Shown: one piece after another, positions 1 through 8,404 of the stretch | How the letters are laid out: each line of letters opens with the position of its first letter | How positions within the stretch are numbered: position 1 is the first letter of the stretch | From: Pseudomonadota bacterium | GTDB taxonomy: Bacteria > Pseudomonadota > Gammaproteobacteria > Competibacterales > Competibacteraceae | DNA: 57,701 bases | Direction: 5' to 3' | Assembly: GCA_022709365.1 (NCBI GenBank) | Contig: JAKLIY010000028.1 | Coordinates: 1-57,701, forward strand | Notes under the pieces: model-generated | Databases searched by the model: none | What the model was told of the DNA's origin: nothing | Seen by the model: the letters and a program-made list of their open reading frames with translations, nothing else | Position numbers and translations under genes: made by a program

Positions 1-125
1 GCCAGGCAGATCCCTACGCTTTACTCACCCGTCCGCCACTAAGGCATTACTGCCCCCGTTCGACTTGCATGTGTTAAGCATGCCGCCAGCGTTCAATCTG
101 AGCCAGGATCAAACTCTTCAGTTTA
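1..125 (-). rRNA. rrs: 16S ribosomal RNA, 5' end only
   Basis: Read on the minus strand this begins with the bacterial 16S 5' end, including the universal 27F primer site AGAGTTTGATCCTGGCTCAG, followed by the ATTGAACGCTGGCGGCATGC block typical of gammaproteobacteria and the GGCGGACGGGTGAGTAA segment. The molecule continues off the left edge, so only about 125 nt are present. The V1 stem is short. The mature 5' end was placed by similarity to E. coli (AAATTGAAGAG there, AAACTGAAGAG here) and may be off by a few bases. Confidence 0.97.
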
Positions 126-239
126 ATCTCTCTAAACTCTAAAATCCCTCGCAAGCTTCTCTCACCTGTTTTCACAGTTCAGAAAAAACTTGCCAGCCCT
201 ATAAGAGCCTTAAGTTTCTTCCCTCACAACCTTTTTTTA

Positions 240-282
240 TTGATAAAGAGCTGATTTGCAGTTCCTCTCTCGCCAAGCGAGA
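240..282 (-). promoter_or_regulatory. rrn leader boxB hairpin and boxA antitermination site
   Basis: In the minus-strand leader a perfect 6-bp hairpin (TCTCGC, loop TTG, GCGAGA; 268-282) is followed by GCTCTTTATCAA (240-251), which closely resembles E. coli rrn boxA (TGCTCTTTAACAA). The order promoter, boxB, boxA, 16S is the usual arrangement for Nus-factor antitermination of rRNA transcription. The sequence match is direct; the function is inferred from the family of rrn leaders. The rest of the 334-nt space between tyrS and 16S holds only the two promoters and AT-rich leader. Confidence 0.7.
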
Positions 283-292
283 AAGGATGTTA

Positions 293-320
293 ATTATACC
301 ACGTTACAACCAATTTGCAA
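293..320 (-). promoter_or_regulatory. rrn promoter P2
   Basis: On the minus strand TTGCAA (315-320) is followed after 16 bp by a perfect TATAAT (293-298). It lies about 80 bp downstream of the stronger P1 and upstream of the boxB/boxA leader, matching the tandem P1/P2 layout of enterobacterial rrn operons. Confidence 0.6.
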
Positions 321-401
321 ACTTCTAACCAATTTCTGCGCTATACCTGCTACTGGCTGCTGTCTTCCCTAGAAACTTCACTGCAACCAAAGAAGTTGCG
401 C

Positions 402-429
402 ATTATAGGGTTCGAAACCTTCCTGTCAA
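402..429 (-). promoter_or_regulatory. rrn promoter P1, consensus sigma-70
   Basis: On the minus strand a perfect TTGACA (424-429) and perfect TATAAT (402-407) are separated by 16 bp. The bases after the -10 are GCGC, a GC-rich discriminator of the kind that makes rRNA promoters sensitive to ppGpp, and the DNA upstream of the -35 is A/T-rich like an UP element. It sits just behind the tyrS stop codon and drives the 16S gene. Confidence 0.85.
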
Positions 430-459
430 TACTTCATTCACGCGATTTTCAAATTTTCT

Positions 460-1662
460 TCATACGATCTCAACTTTAGCGGCCCGCCGTTTGCCCACCT
501 GGTAAACATGGCGGCTACCAGCAGTCAGTTCCAAATCACGGCTGTCAACCCGCTCGCCATTGATCCGCACTGCGCCCTGCTGGATCAAGCGCAAGGCTTC
601 CGAGGTGCTAGCCGCCAGCCCGGACTCCTTGAGCAGATTGGCAATCGGCAATCGGCCATCACGAGATCGAACCTGTACTTCGGCTAGATCTTCTGGCAGC
701 GCACCCTTCTGGAAGCGTTCGATGAACGCTGACAGGGCATGGCGGCCTGCTTCGACGCCATGAAAACGGGCCACCAACTCCTCGGCTAGCTTGAACTTCA
801 CATCGCGGGGATTCAGATGTTCGTGATCCACCTGCCGCCGCCATTCGGCAATCTCGCCGATCGGATGGAAACTCAACAGTTCGAAATAGCGCCACATCAG
901 ATCATCGGAAATCGACATGAGTTTGCCGAACATTTCGTTCGGTTCATCGCGGATGCCGACATAATTGCACAGCGATTTCGACATCTTCTGCACCCCATCC
1001 AGCCCCTCCAGAATGGGCATGGTCAGGACAATCTGCGGCGGCTGGCCATAGTGCTTTTGCAATTCGCGGCCCACTAGCAGGTTGAACTTCTGATCCGTGC
1101 CACCCAGCTCCACATCGGCGCACATGGCGACCGAGTCGTAACCCTGCACCAAAGGATAGAGAAATTCATGCAGGGCGATGGATTGTCCACTGGCGTAACG
1201 CTTGCCGAAATCGTCCCGCTCTAGCATCCGGGCTACCGTATGCTTGGCCGCCAAGTGAATAAAGTCCGCAGGCGTCATACGGTCGAACCAGGCGGAATTG
1301 AACAACACCTCGGTTCGATCAGGATCGAGAATCTTGAACACTTGTTCCCGATAAGTTTCGGCGTTTACCAGAATTTCCTCACGGGTCAGTGGCTTGCGAG
1401 TGATATTTTTGCCGGTTGGATCGCCGATCATTCCAGTGAAATCACCAATCAGGAACATGACATGGTGGCCGAGATCCTGAAACTGGCGAAGCTTATTGAT
1501 CAGGACAGTGTGCCCCAGATGCAGATCGGGGGCGGTCGGGTCAAAACCGGCCTTGACCCGCAGGGGTCGGCCTGTTTTAAGCCGCTCGACCAGTTCTTCT
1601 TCAAGTAGCAAATCCACTGCGCCACGTTTAATCAGTTTCAGCGATTCTTCAACCGGATGCAT
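460..1662 (-). CDS. tyrS: tyrosyl-tRNA synthetase
   Basis: Class I aminoacyl-tRNA synthetase that charges tRNA-Tyr in the cytoplasm. The protein shows the HIGH-type motif HLGH near residue 50, the KMSKS loop (QKMSKSL) near residue 230 and a C-terminal S4 RNA-binding domain over the last 60 residues or so. At about 400 residues it is normal for the bacterial TyrZ-like form. Two ATGs compete: the first (1668) directly abuts GAGGA, whereas the second (1662) has that Shine-Dalgarno at 6 nt, so the second is preferred. It follows erpA on the same strand and is followed directly by the rrn promoter. Confidence 0.95.
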   Translation of the reverse strand: MHPVEESLKLIKRGAVDLLLEEELVERLKTGRPLRVKAGFDPTAPDLHLGHTVLINKLRQFQDLGHHVMFLIGDFTGMIGDPTGKNITRKPLTREEILVNAETYREQVFKILDPDRTEVLFNSAWFDRMTPADFIHLAAKHTVARMLERDDFGKRYASGQSIALHEFLYPLVQGYDSVAMCADVELGGTDQKFNLLVGRELQKHYGQPPQIVLTMPILEGLDGVQKMSKSLCNYVGIRDEPNEMFGKLMSISDDLMWRYFELLSFHPIGEIAEWRRQVDHEHLNPRDVKFKLAEELVARFHGVEAGRHALSAFIERFQKGALPEDLAEVQVRSRDGRLPIANLLKESGLAASTSEALRLIQQGAVRINGERVDSRDLELTAGSRHVYQVGKRRAAKVEIV

Positions 1663-1686
1663 GGACATTCCTCAAAATACCAACGA

Positions 1687-1710
1687 CTCCGGGCGACTAG
1701 GTCGCCGGAG
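1687..1710 (-). other. stable hairpin in the tyrS 5' untranslated region
   Basis: A 10-bp stem with one bulged base and a 3-nt loop (CTCC-GG-G-CGAC / GTCG-CC-GGAG) lies about 25 nt upstream of the tyrS start on the minus strand. No U-tract follows it, so it is not a standard terminator; it could be an RNA-stability or regulatory hairpin. Only the structure is visible. Confidence 0.4.
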
Positions 1711-1746
1711 CGCAAAATTCGACGAACAATTTAGGATAGATCGAAT

Positions 1747-1778
1747 CGGCCTAAGCGGGATTGATCTCCCGCTGGCCG
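1747..1778 (-). terminator. hairpin after erpA, terminator-like without U-tract
   Basis: Immediately downstream of the erpA stop a stem of CGGCC plus AGCGGGA pairs with TCCCGCT plus GGCCG around a 6-nt loop, with a 2-nt bulge. The absence of a run of U after it argues against a classical intrinsic terminator, but the position between erpA and tyrS suits termination or 3'-end protection. Confidence 0.35.
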
Positions 1779-1785
1779 AACACTG

Positions 1786-2148
1786 TCAGGCGGAGAATGA
1801 AGAGCCGCAGCCGCAGGTCGTGACGGCGTTGGGATTGCGAATGACGAATTGTGCGCCTTCCAGTCCCTCGGAATAGTCGATTTCAGCGCCGACCAGATAC
1901 TGGAAACTCATCGGATCGATCAGCAGTTTCACCCCGCAGTTTTCCACCACGGTGTCACCGTCGCTCAGGGTTTCGTCGAAGGTGAAACCATACTGGAATC
2001 CAGAGCAACCGCCACCGGAAACGAAGACGCGCAACATCAACTGGGGATTCGCTTCTTCCTCCAGCAATTCTTTAACCTTCAGCGCGGCAGCGTCGGTGAA
2101 CAGCAAGGGAGAGTCGGCAGGGGTAAAAGTTTCAACGGTAGCGCCCAT
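1786..2148 (-). CDS. erpA: iron-sulfur cluster insertion protein ErpA
   Basis: A-type carrier that passes Fe-S clusters to apo-proteins, notably those of isoprenoid synthesis and respiration. The 120-residue product has the three invariant cysteines of the HesB/IscA/ErpA family: Cys48 in GGGCSGF and Cys112/Cys114 in the C-terminal TTCGCGSSF. Length and the final motif fit ErpA better than IscA, and no isc genes are nearby. An AGAGGA Shine-Dalgarno lies 7 nt upstream of the ATG. Confidence 0.92.
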   Translation of the reverse strand: MGATVETFTPADSPLLFTDAAALKVKELLEEEANPQLMLRVFVSGGGCSGFQYGFTFDETLSDGDTVVENCGVKLLIDPMSFQYLVGAEIDYSEGLEGAQFVIRNPNAVTTCGCGSSFSA

Positions 2149-2214
2149 GATTTAATCCTCTTTCAAAAAGTCAGTTAGTGTCTGATTGTTGACTGCCAAG
2201 GTCAAGAATTAGCT

Positions 2215-3246
2215 TCAAGGCAGCAGCGCAATGCCTTCCAGCCCAGCGGTTTCTGGCAAGCCAAACATCAGATTCATATTCTGCACCGCCTGACCGGCCG
2301 CGCCCTTCACCAGGTTATCGATGACCGACAGCACCACGACCGTTTTGCCGTTCTGTGGGCGATGCACCGCCAGCCGGCACTGGTTCACTCCGCGCACACT
2401 GCGCGTTTCGGGGTGCGATTTCGGCGGCAACACATCCACAAAGGGTTCCGCTGCGTAGCGCTGTTCAAACAACGCCTGCAAATCCACGTCAGAATCCACC
2501 AGCGTTGCGTACAAGGTCGCGTGAATACCGCGAATCATTGGCGTCAGATGCGGCACAAAAACCAATTCCACCGGCTGTCCGGCCACCGCGGTCAACCCCT
2601 GGCGGATTTCGGGTAGATGGCGGTGCCCCGGTACTCCATACGCCTTGAAGCTATCGCTGACTTCGCTTAACAGGATGCCCACCTCGGCCTTGCGCCCGGC
2701 GCCGCTGACTCCGGACTTGGCGTCGGCGATCAGGGATTGCCGGTCAATCACGCCCGCCTCCAGCAGTGGCAAAAACCCCAGTTGCACCGCCGTCGGGTAG
2801 CAACCGGGATTAGCGACCAATCGAGCGGTCTGGATAGCCCGACGGTTCACCTCAGGCAGACCGTAGACCGCTTCCGCCAGCAACTCCGGGCAGGCATGCG
2901 GTATCCCATACCATTGTTCCCATTCGTCAGCCTGCCGCAGGCGGAAATCGGCAGCCAAATCGATGACCTTGACGCCCGCCTCCAGCAACACCGGCGTACT
3001 TTGCATCGCCGTACCGTTGGGCGTGGCGAAAAACACCACATCGCAACTTTTCAACAGTGCATCGTCCGGCTCAACAAACGCCAGATCTACCCGACCACGC
3101 AGGTTGGGAAACAGTTGGCTAACCTGCACGCCTTTTTCGCCGCGCGAGGTGATGACGGTTAATTCCACGTTCGGATGGGCCGCCAATAGCCGCAGCAATT
3201 CCACTCCGGTATAACCGGTGCCTCCAACAATGCCTGCCTTGATCAT
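2215..3246 (-). CDS. argC: N-acetyl-gamma-glutamyl-phosphate reductase
   Basis: Third step of arginine synthesis: NADPH-dependent reduction of N-acetylglutamyl phosphate to the semialdehyde. The N-terminus has the Rossmann motif [10 protein letters not shown]; the catalytic cysteine is Cys149 in [16 protein letters not shown] and VPHLTPM follow in the C-terminal domain. The reading frame is open for another 29 codons upstream, but the ATG at 3246 is chosen because the family starts with M-I/K-x-GIVGGTG and AGGGTGG precedes it. Length 343 residues is normal. It lies upstream of erpA on the same strand, with a gap of 66 bp. Confidence 0.95.
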   Translation of the reverse strand: MIKAGIVGGTGYTGVELLRLLAAHPNVELTVITSRGEKGVQVSQLFPNLRGRVDLAFVEPDDALLKSCDVVFFATPNGTAMQSTPVLLEAGVKVIDLAADFRLRQADEWEQWYGIPHACPELLAEAVYGLPEVNRRAIQTARLVANPGCYPTAVQLGFLPLLEAGVIDRQSLIADAKSGVSGAGRKAEVGILLSEVSDSFKAYGVPGHRHLPEIRQGLTAVAGQPVELVFVPHLTPMIRGIHATLYATLVDSDVDLQALFEQRYAAEPFVDVLPPKSHPETRSVRGVNQCRLAVHRPQNGKTVVVLSVIDNLVKGAAGQAVQNMNLMFGLPETAGLEGIALLP

Positions 3247-3399
3247 AGTTGCCACCCTACGCTCAACTGTTGAAAATTTGTGCATCATACGATGCCGCCC
3301 ATTCAGCGCAAGCTGGGTTACATTCGGCGGCATTCAGGGTCTCAGAAGAACCGGGCCGGCAACCACCGCCTAATTTCAATCCACCATGAGGTTTAGCTC

Positions 3400-3900
3400 G
3401 TGAAGCTCAACAAAGAAACGCTCATCGCCAGCGTCGCCCTGGCGGTAGTTCTCGCCTTTGCCGCGATCTGGTTCATGCCCGCCGGTCTGCGCCAAGCGCC
3501 ACCCCTGGTCGGTCAGACTCTCGATGGCCGCACATTGACGCTGGAGCAGTTTCGCGGCAAACCGGTGCTGGTCACCTTCTGGGCCACCACATGTCCCTCC
3601 TGCATTGAAGAAATGCCCCACCTGATGGAGCTTTACCGGGAATTGCATCCGAAAGGACTGGAGATTATCGGCGTGGCGATGAGCTACGACTCACCCGACC
3701 GGGTGCGGGCGATGGCCCAGCAGCGGCAGATTCCCTATCCCATTGTGCTGGACAGCCAGGAGCATATCGCCCGGGGATTCGACAACGTGCAGTTAACCCC
3801 TACCACAGTACTGATTTCACCGGATGGCGGGATCGTGCAGTATCGGCTGGGGCTGTTGGACCTGCCGAAACTACGCGAAACGATTAAAGCGATGCTTTAA
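3400..3900 (+). CDS. TlpA-like membrane-anchored thioredoxin
   Basis: Thioredoxin-fold protein of the TlpA/ResA/AhpC-TSA group. Residues 8-27 form a single hydrophobic N-terminal segment that would anchor it to the membrane with the rest in the periplasm. The redox motif is C65-P-S-C68 (in TTCPSCIEE), and the cis-proline equivalent is in QLTPTTVL. Such proteins reduce disulfides of periplasmic or exported substrates, for example in cytochrome c maturation; the partner here is not shown by the context. GTG start with GAGGT 7 nt upstream. It stands alone, divergent from argC. Confidence 0.85.
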   Translation: MKLNKETLIASVALAVVLAFAAIWFMPAGLRQAPPLVGQTLDGRTLTLEQFRGKPVLVTFWATTCPSCIEEMPHLMELYRELHPKGLEIIGVAMSYDSPDRVRAMAQQRQIPYPIVLDSQEHIARGFDNVQLTPTTVLISPDGGIVQYRLGLLDLPKLRETIKAML

Positions 3901-3947
3901 GGCGAGTGAACAGTGGGCAGTCGATGGCTACTGACCACTGATGACGG

Positions 3948-5135
3948 TCAGTGAAAACAGGCGCTCGCCCGCTCCAGGCACTCACAGGCCTGGTCAAGAT
4001 CTGCATGACAACGCATCACCCAAGCGTCGCCCCAGAAGAAATTGCAACTGGTTTCCGCCCGCAACACCCGCCAGCGCGCTTCCTCCAGCAGAGCGGGCAG
4101 TTCCGGGTTTTGCGCGCCAAAATGCGTAGCGTTGCTCATCGCGCCGTGTACGGCCTGACTCACCTCGTCGACGCGGGTCAGGGCGTCCTTTTGCGCCTGC
4201 GTACCCGTCCACTGCACGAAATCCCGACCATGATGCCAACCGGTGTTCCATGCGCCAGGCCCCACCGTGATCTCACCACGGACACCGAATCGATCAAGAT
4301 AGTCCTTGATAAAGATCGGCTGAACCGCACCTGGATTGCTCCGCGCCTGATCCATAAGCGGTTTGTAGAAAACATCCCAGAAATTGCTGCCGGGCGTGAC
4401 ATTGCGGAACCAGCCACCATTTTGACCGTCGCTGCATGTCGTCACCAAAGGCGGGAAGTCACAGTTCTTGATGCGTTCCCGGACTTCCCGGTCGAACCAC
4501 GCGAATTCCATGCCCGACTCTTGAGCGTTGGATAGATCACGATCGCGCACAATAGCGATCATTTCCTCGCTGCCATAGCGGACGATATGCGGTCGGTAAC
4601 GCACTTCCTCCCAGCGCATCGGCTCGACGGGCTGGACATGTTCGGAATCCACCAGCACATAGCGGTAGCCCATCCGGCGCAGCAGCGGGATCATTTCCAT
4701 GCAAAATCCCATCTCCGGTGGCCAGAACCCCTGGAAATCACTATTGAAAAACAGCCGACGCGCTATCCCTCGCCACCGCTCGATGTGCGCCTCCCAATCA
4801 GTCGGCGGAATCAGCGGCATGACCGGGTGATAGTAGGCCGTGCCAACCATGTCAATAGCCTGGGTATTTCGCAGATTCCACAGCAGAGCATTGCAATCGA
4901 CGATGCCGTAGGCCCGGCTCTGAAATTCCGGATCCGTCAGGGTTTCCAGCAGCGTGCCGGACAAGGCCAGGTGGACCCGGCCCACGTCAGGATAGTCGGC
5001 CAACGAACGGGGAATCCGGTCCATGGCGAATAAAATTTCCCGAGCTTCCCATTCGTTATGCTGTAGCAGGTGTTCCAGATTACCGTGCGGTTGGTGCAGA
5101 TTCAGCACCAGGGCATGGTAGAGGGTGTCCGCCAT
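3948..5135 (-). CDS. GH57 family glycoside hydrolase / alpha-glucan enzyme
   Basis: Glycoside hydrolase family 57 catalytic barrel of 395 residues. Conserved elements are LNLHQPHGN near the N-terminus (family region 1), the WPPEMGF block that carries the likely catalytic glutamate, and TTCSDGQNGGWF carrying the likely acid/base aspartate. GH57 members act as amylases, 4-alpha-glucanotransferases or branching enzymes; the sequence does not decide which. It is the last gene of the minus-strand glycogen cluster. A strong SD (GGAGGAGG, spacing 7) is preceded by a switch-like inverted-repeat leader (see 5151-5199). Confidence 0.85.
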   Translation of the reverse strand: MADTLYHALVLNLHQPHGNLEHLLQHNEWEAREILFAMDRIPRSLADYPDVGRVHLALSGTLLETLTDPEFQSRAYGIVDCNALLWNLRNTQAIDMVGTAYYHPVMPLIPPTDWEAHIERWRGIARRLFFNSDFQGFWPPEMGFCMEMIPLLRRMGYRYVLVDSEHVQPVEPMRWEEVRYRPHIVRYGSEEMIAIVRDRDLSNAQESGMEFAWFDREVRERIKNCDFPPLVTTCSDGQNGGWFRNVTPGSNFWDVFYKPLMDQARSNPGAVQPIFIKDYLDRFGVRGEITVGPGAWNTGWHHGRDFVQWTGTQAQKDALTRVDEVSQAVHGAMSNATHFGAQNPELPALLEEARWRVLRAETSCNFFWGDAWVMRCHADLDQACECLERASACFH

Positions 5136-5150
5136 GATTGAGCCTCCTCC

Positions 5151-5199
5151 TGTGATCGGATGAGCGGATGCAGCGTCAGGATCACACTTTGCTCATCCG
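5151..5199 (-). promoter_or_regulatory. alternative-hairpin leader next to the GH57 Shine-Dalgarno
   Basis: On the minus strand two inverted repeats interlock: CGGATGAGC (5191-5199) with GCTCATCCG (5157-5165), and TGTGATC (5180-5186) with GATCACA (5151-5157). The arms run in the order A, B, A', B', so the two stems cannot both form as nested hairpins; they are alternatives or a pseudoknot. The last arm directly abuts the SD GGAGGAGG of the downstream GH57 gene. The repeats are perfect; the regulatory role is inference. Confidence 0.5.
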
Positions 5200-5251
5200 G
5201 TATTTTTATCATGATAATTCGGAACCGGTCCTGGCTGCATGACCGGAGCGG

Positions 5252-6712
5252 CTAAATGTTTTCAGCGATAGCGATGGCCCGCCGGCAAATTTCGCGGCCA
5301 TAGTCCGTCCACAGCCCCTGCCCCCAGTAGCGGTAACAACTGGTTTGCGAACACATCAGGTGGAACAGCGCATTGCGATAGCGTGGATCGTCGGTCGCCA
5401 CGCCCGGTTTAAGCACCCTCTCGTAGAATTGCGAGCTGGCCTTTTCCATCGGGCCAAGGACATTATCGTAGCCCCGCACCCAGGAAATATCGTTAGTCCA
5501 ACTGCCGCCTTCCATGTGGAAACGTCCGTCTTCCTGCTTCAGTTCCGTAATGACCTTCTCCAGTTTTTCCGGTCCATCGCCCGGCTTGAAACGATCCCAA
5601 ATCCGCTTTTGGAGCAACGGCTGCAAGACCGGTAAATCGGCTTCCTTGATGCCCAGCGCAAATAGATGCTCCAGATACTCGGTCGCGTTCATCATCGGCA
5701 CATCCGATCCAGCGGCCTCGTTCGCCACCTGGAAGAACATACCCGGAAATTCGTTCATCATGACCCCGCCGTTCTCGCCATCAGCGATCTGGGTCACCAG
5801 CGGCGGCACAGATTTTCCAGCCAGTTCCCAGCGCGACAAGCTCTTGGCTTCGTAATAGGGCTGCATCTGCGCCACCAGCTTGGTGTCGCTGCCCTGGGTC
5901 TTGATGATGGCGATGATGCTGACGGTTTCGCCCTTAGAATTGGTGCAGACCAGCCGATGCGGCAGGTGCTTCTTCTCCGGCCCCCACCCATTTTCCGGAC
6001 GTTCCACCGTGTGTTCCTGCACTAGCAGCCATTGATAGCCACAGTCCACCAAGGTCTTGATGTACTCATAGGCGGTATCAGGATGGTTGGGCAACGCCAT
6101 TTCTGAAGGCGAAAAGCCGCGCACCCGTTCCAGCGCTTCCAGGCCAAAAATGCTGGCGAAATGCTGCTGCCAAGCCTTGACATGCAAACGGAAATCCTGC
6201 GCCGGGGTCGAGGGCGCCACCGCATGACCCCATGGACAACCCAACCACTCCACTCCCCGTCGATAATCCGGATGGCACGTTGCATTCTTGAGGGCATCAA
6301 AAACGTCATGCAACCCCATATCGCGCAAGCCGTGGAACAGGGTTCCCGAATACTCCAGCATCACCCGCGGTTCCTTACCTTGATTAATGAGCTGCGGGAC
6401 GAATTCGCCGATGCGCTTGTAGCACCAATGGAAAACTGGAGCATTGTAGTTATCGCCAATGCCTTGGTTATCCATCATGTACTTGAGGTTGCTGATAATG
6501 CCGGCTGTGTACAGGTCGTGGCCGGCCGCGGGAATCAGTGGCTGGTGCATATGCAGAGCGATGGCGCAAGCCGCGCGGATATGGCCAAAATCGACCCGGC
6601 TCTCCGGCAAGAACACGGGGTGGTTGTGGCTGGCGCGCAAAGTCTGATCAATCAGGGATTCCGAGCCGCAGATATTGGGCAGGCCATCGACGTATTCCGG
6701 AAGCTGGCTCAT
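5252..6712 (-). CDS. GH57 family glycoside hydrolase, second copy
   Basis: A 486-residue GH57 protein, longer than and distinct from its downstream neighbour. An N-terminal extension of about 50 residues precedes the region 1 motif ALHMHQPL; GFSPSEMALPNH carries the probable nucleophile glutamate and QIADGENGGVMMNEF the probable acid/base aspartate. The final segment (SQTSCYRYWGQG) parallels AETSCNFFWGDA in the other copy, so the two are probably distant paralogues. Likely cytoplasmic, since no signal peptide is seen. Its place after glgA suggests a role in glycogen branching or breakdown. Specificity cannot be told from the sequence. Confidence 0.85.
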   Translation of the reverse strand: MSQLPEYVDGLPNICGSESLIDQTLRASHNHPVFLPESRVDFGHIRAACAIALHMHQPLIPAAGHDLYTAGIISNLKYMMDNQGIGDNYNAPVFHWCYKRIGEFVPQLINQGKEPRVMLEYSGTLFHGLRDMGLHDVFDALKNATCHPDYRRGVEWLGCPWGHAVAPSTPAQDFRLHVKAWQQHFASIFGLEALERVRGFSPSEMALPNHPDTAYEYIKTLVDCGYQWLLVQEHTVERPENGWGPEKKHLPHRLVCTNSKGETVSIIAIIKTQGSDTKLVAQMQPYYEAKSLSRWELAGKSVPPLVTQIADGENGGVMMNEFPGMFFQVANEAAGSDVPMMNATEYLEHLFALGIKEADLPVLQPLLQKRIWDRFKPGDGPEKLEKVITELKQEDGRFHMEGGSWTNDISWVRGYDNVLGPMEKASSQFYERVLKPGVATDDPRYRNALFHLMCSQTSCYRYWGQGLWTDYGREICRRAIAIAENI

Positions 6713-6832
6713 GACGCAGGTTTCTCCCGTAAGGTAGTTAAGCAGCGATTAATCATCATTCATTGTGGCAAAAACAATGGGGTCATCAGGAAATAGCGAA
6801 CAGGAAACTTTCTCTGTCTCCCTATCCCCGGA

Positions 6833-8305
6833 TTACTTGGAACGGATCAGTTCATAGATGTTCAGGTAATCCTGACCGGGTCGGCACCAGGAATAGTCGC
6901 AACTCATACCATGGATCATCAATTGCCGGAAATCCTCGGGGTAGGCAAACCACAGGGCAATGGCGCGGTTCATGGCCGATTCGAGGCCGGCATGATCGGC
7001 GTTATGGAAGATGAAACCATTGCGCTGTTCCCATGGTCGGCCATCGTAATCTTTGTCAAAGACGGTATCCTGGAGTCCACCAACCGCCCGCACGATGGGA
7101 ACTGTGCCGTATTTCAAGGCAATCATTTGGGTCAGACCACAGGGTTCAAACAGGCTGGGCATCACCACCATGTCGGCACCAGCATAGATCAGATGCGACA
7201 GTTCCTCGTCAAAACCCAGTTCAAGATGGCAATCCGGGCTATCGTTGAGATGTCGCTTCAGGTTCCAGAAGTGCTGGTTAATCTGCGGTTCGGGACTGGA
7301 GCCGAGCAGTACAAACTGGGCGTTGTTACGCAGTGCGTAAAAAATAGCGTGATGGATGAGATTCACGCCTTTCTGGCTATCAAGCCGGCCGACATAGGCA
7401 ATGATCGGCTTGTACTCCTTGCTCAGCCATAGCCGGTCGCGCAGCGCTTCCTTATTAACATATTTCTGGTCGAGGGTTTCGATGCCGTAGCGACTGGGGA
7501 TGTGCGGGTCAACCTCAGGATTCCAAATGTCATAATCAATGCCATTTAACACCCCGCCGAACTTGTTGTGATGCACATTCAAGGTGTGGCTTAATCCACT
7601 ACCCTGATCAGTAAAGCGCGCCTCATGGGCATGAGTTGGCGACACCGTAGTGATGAAATTTGAATAAACAATGCCGCCCTTCATCAAATTAACTGCACTG
7701 TGGTTAAAATTATCGCGCAGGCGGTCGTAATTGAAATAGTGGGCGATATTGGTCAAGCCTGTGGCCCAGAGGGCGTATTCACCGGTCATGCCCTGGTGTT
7801 TGAAGTTGTGGATCGTATAGCAAACCCGTGACCAATGCATTCCACCCTGCGCGTACTGTTCAAACAGCAGCACCGGCACTAACCCAGTCTGCCAGTCGTG
7901 GCAGTGAATGATGTCGGGTCGGCGATTGTCCTTGAGCATAAACTCCATGGCTGCCTTGCTGAAAAACGCAAACCGGCTGACATCATCCGAGAAGCCGTAA
8001 AAATGCCCACGATTAAAGAAATTTTCCTGGGAATGTGGTTCGATAAAGAAACATTTTCGGCCATGCACAAAACCGAACCAGACTGAGCAATGAATCGCGC
8101 CGTTATACCACGGCACCCACAAATCTTTTATGCTGACTTGCAGGCCCCAAATCTGGTCATAGCGCATGCAGTCATATTTTGGCAGGATGATATGGACTTC
8201 ATTGCCACGAATTTCCAGTTCCCGAGTCAGGCCAAAAACCACATCAGCCAATCCACCAACTTTGGCGACAGGGGCGCATTCTGGAGCAATTTGTACGATA
8301 TACAT
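6833..8305 (-). CDS. glgA: glycogen synthase (ADP-glucose type, GT5)
   Basis: Extends alpha-1,4-glucan using ADP-glucose. The N-terminal KxGGL-type motif is VAKVGGLADVV, which binds the nucleotide sugar; the C-terminal GT-B half contains YVGRLDSQKGVNL and the PSLFEPCGLTQM box with the glutamate of the retaining GT active site. Length 490 residues fits GlgA. The frame extends 20 codons upstream, but the ATG at 8305 begins the family N-terminus MYIVQIAPE and has AAGGACGG ahead of it. The gene sits between a GH13 gene and two GH57 genes on the same strand, forming a glycogen cluster without glgC or classical glgB in the window. Confidence 0.93.
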   Translation of the reverse strand: MYIVQIAPECAPVAKVGGLADVVFGLTRELEIRGNEVHIILPKYDCMRYDQIWGLQVSIKDLWVPWYNGAIHCSVWFGFVHGRKCFFIEPHSQENFFNRGHFYGFSDDVSRFAFFSKAAMEFMLKDNRRPDIIHCHDWQTGLVPVLLFEQYAQGGMHWSRVCYTIHNFKHQGMTGEYALWATGLTNIAHYFNYDRLRDNFNHSAVNLMKGGIVYSNFITTVSPTHAHEARFTDQGSGLSHTLNVHHNKFGGVLNGIDYDIWNPEVDPHIPSRYGIETLDQKYVNKEALRDRLWLSKEYKPIIAYVGRLDSQKGVNLIHHAIFYALRNNAQFVLLGSSPEPQINQHFWNLKRHLNDSPDCHLELGFDEELSHLIYAGADMVVMPSLFEPCGLTQMIALKYGTVPIVRAVGGLQDTVFDKDYDGRPWEQRNGFIFHNADHAGLESAMNRAIALWFAYPEDFRQLMIHGMSCDYSWCRPGQDYLNIYELIRSK

Positions 8306-8404
8306 GAACTTCCGTCCTTTATTGTCGGGTGCGGGCGCGGGCGCGGTAGTCCAGAGCGCCTTCATCCAGAAGGCCCGGAGCGCGACCTCTGCGCCCCGGT
8401 GGTT

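Noticed and set aside
5151..5186. TGTGA and TCACA as a CRP binding site
   Set aside because: The half-sites are far further apart than the 6-bp spacing of CRP sites.
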